Assembly: GCF_001310275.1 (NCBI RefSeq)
Contig: NZ_LGYZ01000129.1
Span: forward strand, 1-64,000
DNA: 64,000 nt
From: Nocardia arizonensis
GTDB lineage: Bacteria > Actinomycetota > Actinomycetes > Mycobacteriales > Mycobacteriaceae
Direction of reading: 5' to 3'
The first letter of the stretch is position 1. Each line of letters opens with the position of its first letter. The position numbers and the translations under genes were made by a program. This document shows positions 62,365 through 64,000 of this stretch, piece after piece. The notes beneath the pieces are model-generated. The model was not told the DNA's origin and made no database searches. It worked only from the letters and a program-made list of their open reading frames with translations.

Positions 62365-63489
62365 ATGACCTCTGCGTTCCCGACGATCCCCGACGATCTC
62401 AAGCCCGCCGACGGCCGCTTCGGGTGCGGACCCTCCAAGGTGCGCCCGGAGCAGTTGCAGTCCCTGGTCGAGGTCGGCGCCTCGGTGTTCGGAACCTCTC
62501 ACCGGCAGAAGCCGGTCAAAGACGTGGTCGCCCGGATCCGCTCGGGCCTGCGCGAACTGTTCTCGCTGCCGCCGGATTACGAGGTCGTGCTCGGCAACGG
62601 CGGCACAACGGCGTTCTGGGACGCCGCCGCGTTCGGCCTGATCCGCGAGCGTTCGCTGCACCTGACCAACGGCGAGTTCTCCAGCAAATTCGCCGCGGTG
62701 GCCAAGGGCAATCCGTTCATCGGCGACCCGATCGTCATCTCCGCCGAACCCGGCAGCGCGCCCGAACCGGTCGCCGACCCCTCGGCCGACCTCATCGGCT
62801 GGGCGCACAACGAGACCTCCACCGGCGTCGCGATCCCGGTGCGGCGTCCGGCCGGTTCGGGCGACGCGCTCATCGCCATCGACGCCACCTCCGGCGCGGG
62901 CGGACTCCCGGTGACCATCACCGATGCCGATGTCTACTACTTCGCGCCGCAGAAGTGCTTCGCCGCCGACGGCGGGCTGTGGATCGCGCTCATGAGCCCG
63001 GCCGCACTGGCCCGGGTCGAGGAGATCAAGTCCGCGGGCCGCTGGACCCCGGAGTTCCTCTCGCTGCCAGTCGCGATCGACAACAGCCTGAAGGACCAGA
63101 CCTACAACACCCCGGCGCTGGCAACCCTGCTGCTGTTCGCCGACCAGATCGAATGGCTCAATCGCAACGGCGGTCTGGACTGGGCGGTCAAGCGCACGCT
63201 GGATTCCTCCTCGCGGCTGTATTCCTGGGCCGAGTCGAGCGAATACGCCACCCCGTACGTCATCGATCCGGCGCACCGCTCCCAGGTGGTCGGCACCATC
63301 GATTTCGCGGATTCGGTGGACGCCGCCGCGGTCGCGAAGGTGCTGCGCGCCAATGGCATCGTCGATACCGAGCCGTACCGCAAACTGGGCCGCAACCAAC
63401 TGCGCATCGGCATGTTCCCGGCCATCGATCCCGACGACGTCAGCCAACTGACCCGCAGCATCGACTGGGTCGTCGAGAAACTGGCGTGA
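62365..63489 (+). CDS. serC: Phosphoserine transaminase SerC
   Basis: 374 aa PLP enzyme making phosphoserine from 3-phosphohydroxypyruvate, in serine synthesis. It is the actinobacterial short type: FGCGPSKVRPEQ at the start, GNGGTTAFWDAA, and the PLP lysine in YYFAPQKCFAADGG. ATG at 62365 is supported by family length; upstream in-frame starts are basic. Same neighbour as in M. tuberculosis (Rv0884c-Rv0883c with sepH). Confidence 0.93.
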   Translation: MTSAFPTIPDDLKPADGRFGCGPSKVRPEQLQSLVEVGASVFGTSHRQKPVKDVVARIRSGLRELFSLPPDYEVVLGNGGTTAFWDAAAFGLIRERSLHLTNGEFSSKFAAVAKGNPFIGDPIVISAEPGSAPEPVADPSADLIGWAHNETSTGVAIPVRRPAGSGDALIAIDATSGAGGLPVTITDADVYYFAPQKCFAADGGLWIALMSPAALARVEEIKSAGRWTPEFLSLPVAIDNSLKDQTYNTPALATLLLFADQIEWLNRNGGLDWAVKRTLDSSSRLYSWAESSEYATPYVIDPAHRSQVVGTIDFADSVDAAAVAKVLRANGIVDTEPYRKLGRNQLRIGMFPAIDPDDVSQLTRSIDWVVEKLA

Positions 63490-63821
63490 ATTTCCGCGAA
63501 TAACCGCAACGCGCGAGCAATCACCCGGCCGCGCCGAGGTTTCCGTAATTCGACCCGCCTCGGGTAAGAGTTTCGCGAACCTCGCGCGCGCCCCGGTTGT
63601 GTGTCGCGCGGACTCCCGCGATGATGTACGACACGCCCCGATCCGAAGTCGGGCGAGTCGCGTGTAGACGTGGCAAACCGAAACGAACAGAGCAGATTAG
63701 CCGTTGCGACGGCCTGCCCGCAGATTTTCGGCCCGCGTGTCTTGCCTCGAGATCATGAGCTGTGCACTACTGTTGCGAAACAGTGGGCGGTGTCGCGAGT
63801 CGACGCGATAAGGAGGTAACG
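63490..63821. other. 332-bp region between serC and sepH
   Basis: No gene was recognised. It should carry the sepH promoter; TAAGGAGG at 63809-63816 is the sepH ribosome-binding site. Confidence 0.5.
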
Positions 63822-64000
63822 GTGCGTGAACTTCGAGTCATCGGGGTGACGCCCGACTCCACCCACATCGTGTGCATCGACACCGAGTCGGGAACCAAGT
63901 TCCGGCTGCCCGCCGACGACAAACTTCGAGCCGCTGCCCGCGGAGACCTAGCACGATTCGGCCAGATCGAGATCGAAATGGAAGCAACCATGCGTCCTCG
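63822..64000 (+). CDS. sepH: Cell-division protein SepH, 5' part
   Basis: 59 codons are visible before the window ends. The start VRELRVIGVTPDSTHIVCID and then GTKFRLPADDKLRAAARGDL match the N-terminal domain of SepH (Rv0883c type), which stimulates FtsZ assembly in actinobacteria. GTG with a strong AAGGAGG. The C-terminal part is outside the window. Confidence 0.88.
   Translation, partial: MRELRVIGVTPDSTHIVCIDTESGTKFRLPADDKLRAAARGDLARFGQIEIEMEATMRP

Noticed and set aside
63490..63821. tRNA or small RNA gene between serC and sepH
   Set aside because: No cloverleaf or conserved T-loop sequence could be found.

Overview
The window is a stretch of high-GC actinobacterial chromosome. It is most probably from Nocardia or a close relative in the Mycobacteriales. 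Evidence includes the GC-rich codon use, frequent GTG starts, a mycobacterial-type hemophore-like protein, an LppX/LprAFG lipoprotein, a mycobacterial-type LigD, and partial synteny with the Mycobacterium tuberculosis serC-citA-gltA2-prrBA-accD3-echA6 region. That synteny is recalled from family knowledge, not searched. The window starts inside an IPT/TIG repeat protein and ends inside sepH.

Layout. 1-1.3 kb: 3' end of a tandem IPT/TIG surface protein. 1.4-9.5 kb: a complete four-gene type II Wadjet (JetABCD) anti-plasmid SMC system on the minus strand. A 686-aa protein of unknown function lies 51 bp upstream of it in the same direction. 12.0-13.8 kb: secreted NlpC/P60 endopeptidase with a GTPEFGQP-type repeat linker. 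14.1-15.6 kb: orphan ParA ATPase plus a small partner, with a perfect 18-bp palindrome upstream. 15.9-20.3 kb: a frameshifted hydrolase remnant, then a tightly coupled operon of ECF sigma factor, zinc anti-sigma/Asp23 fusion, several Asp23 proteins, DUF2273, DUF6286 and AmaP. 20.6-23.7 kb: small membrane protein, class III cyclase, pseudouridine synthase and a cAMP-phosphodiesterase-like metallophosphoesterase. 23.7-30.5 kb: AraC regulator divergent from a Baeyer-Villiger-type monooxygenase, an ECF transporter (S-A-A fusion plus T) and a secreted lipase. 30.7-38.2 kb: LigD, an MT0933-type antitoxin-like protein, MBL hydrolase, EchA6-like protein, an oxidoreductase remnant, aldo/keto reductase and AccD3. 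AccD3 carries an in-frame insertion of palindromic DNA. 38.3-43.5 kb: a CvnABCD conservon. 43.8-49.5 kb: propionyl/acetyl-CoA synthetase, hemophore-related protein, PrrAB and an LprG-like lipoprotein. 49.9-54.5 kb: cytochrome b5-desaturase, type III polyketide synthase and SyrD-like ABC exporter. 54.6-64 kb: a YhgE/Pip-like lipoprotein, FKBP, citrate synthase GltA, an MFS remnant, PdxH, second citrate synthase, polysaccharide deacetylase, a hypothetical protein, SerC and SepH.

How the genes work together. Four units stand out. Wadjet (1.4-9.5 kb) probably cleaves incoming circular plasmids. The sigma/Asp23/AmaP operon looks like a membrane-anchored envelope-stress module with its own regulator. 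The desaturase/PKS/exporter trio has the layout of a compact make-modify-export pathway for a lipid polyketide, and it is the best candidate for an undescribed system here. The ParA pair with its palindrome looks like a plasmid-derived or second partition locus. The remaining genes are largely core metabolism and signalling. Decayed gene fragments at 16, 35 and 58 kb mark sites of past gene loss.
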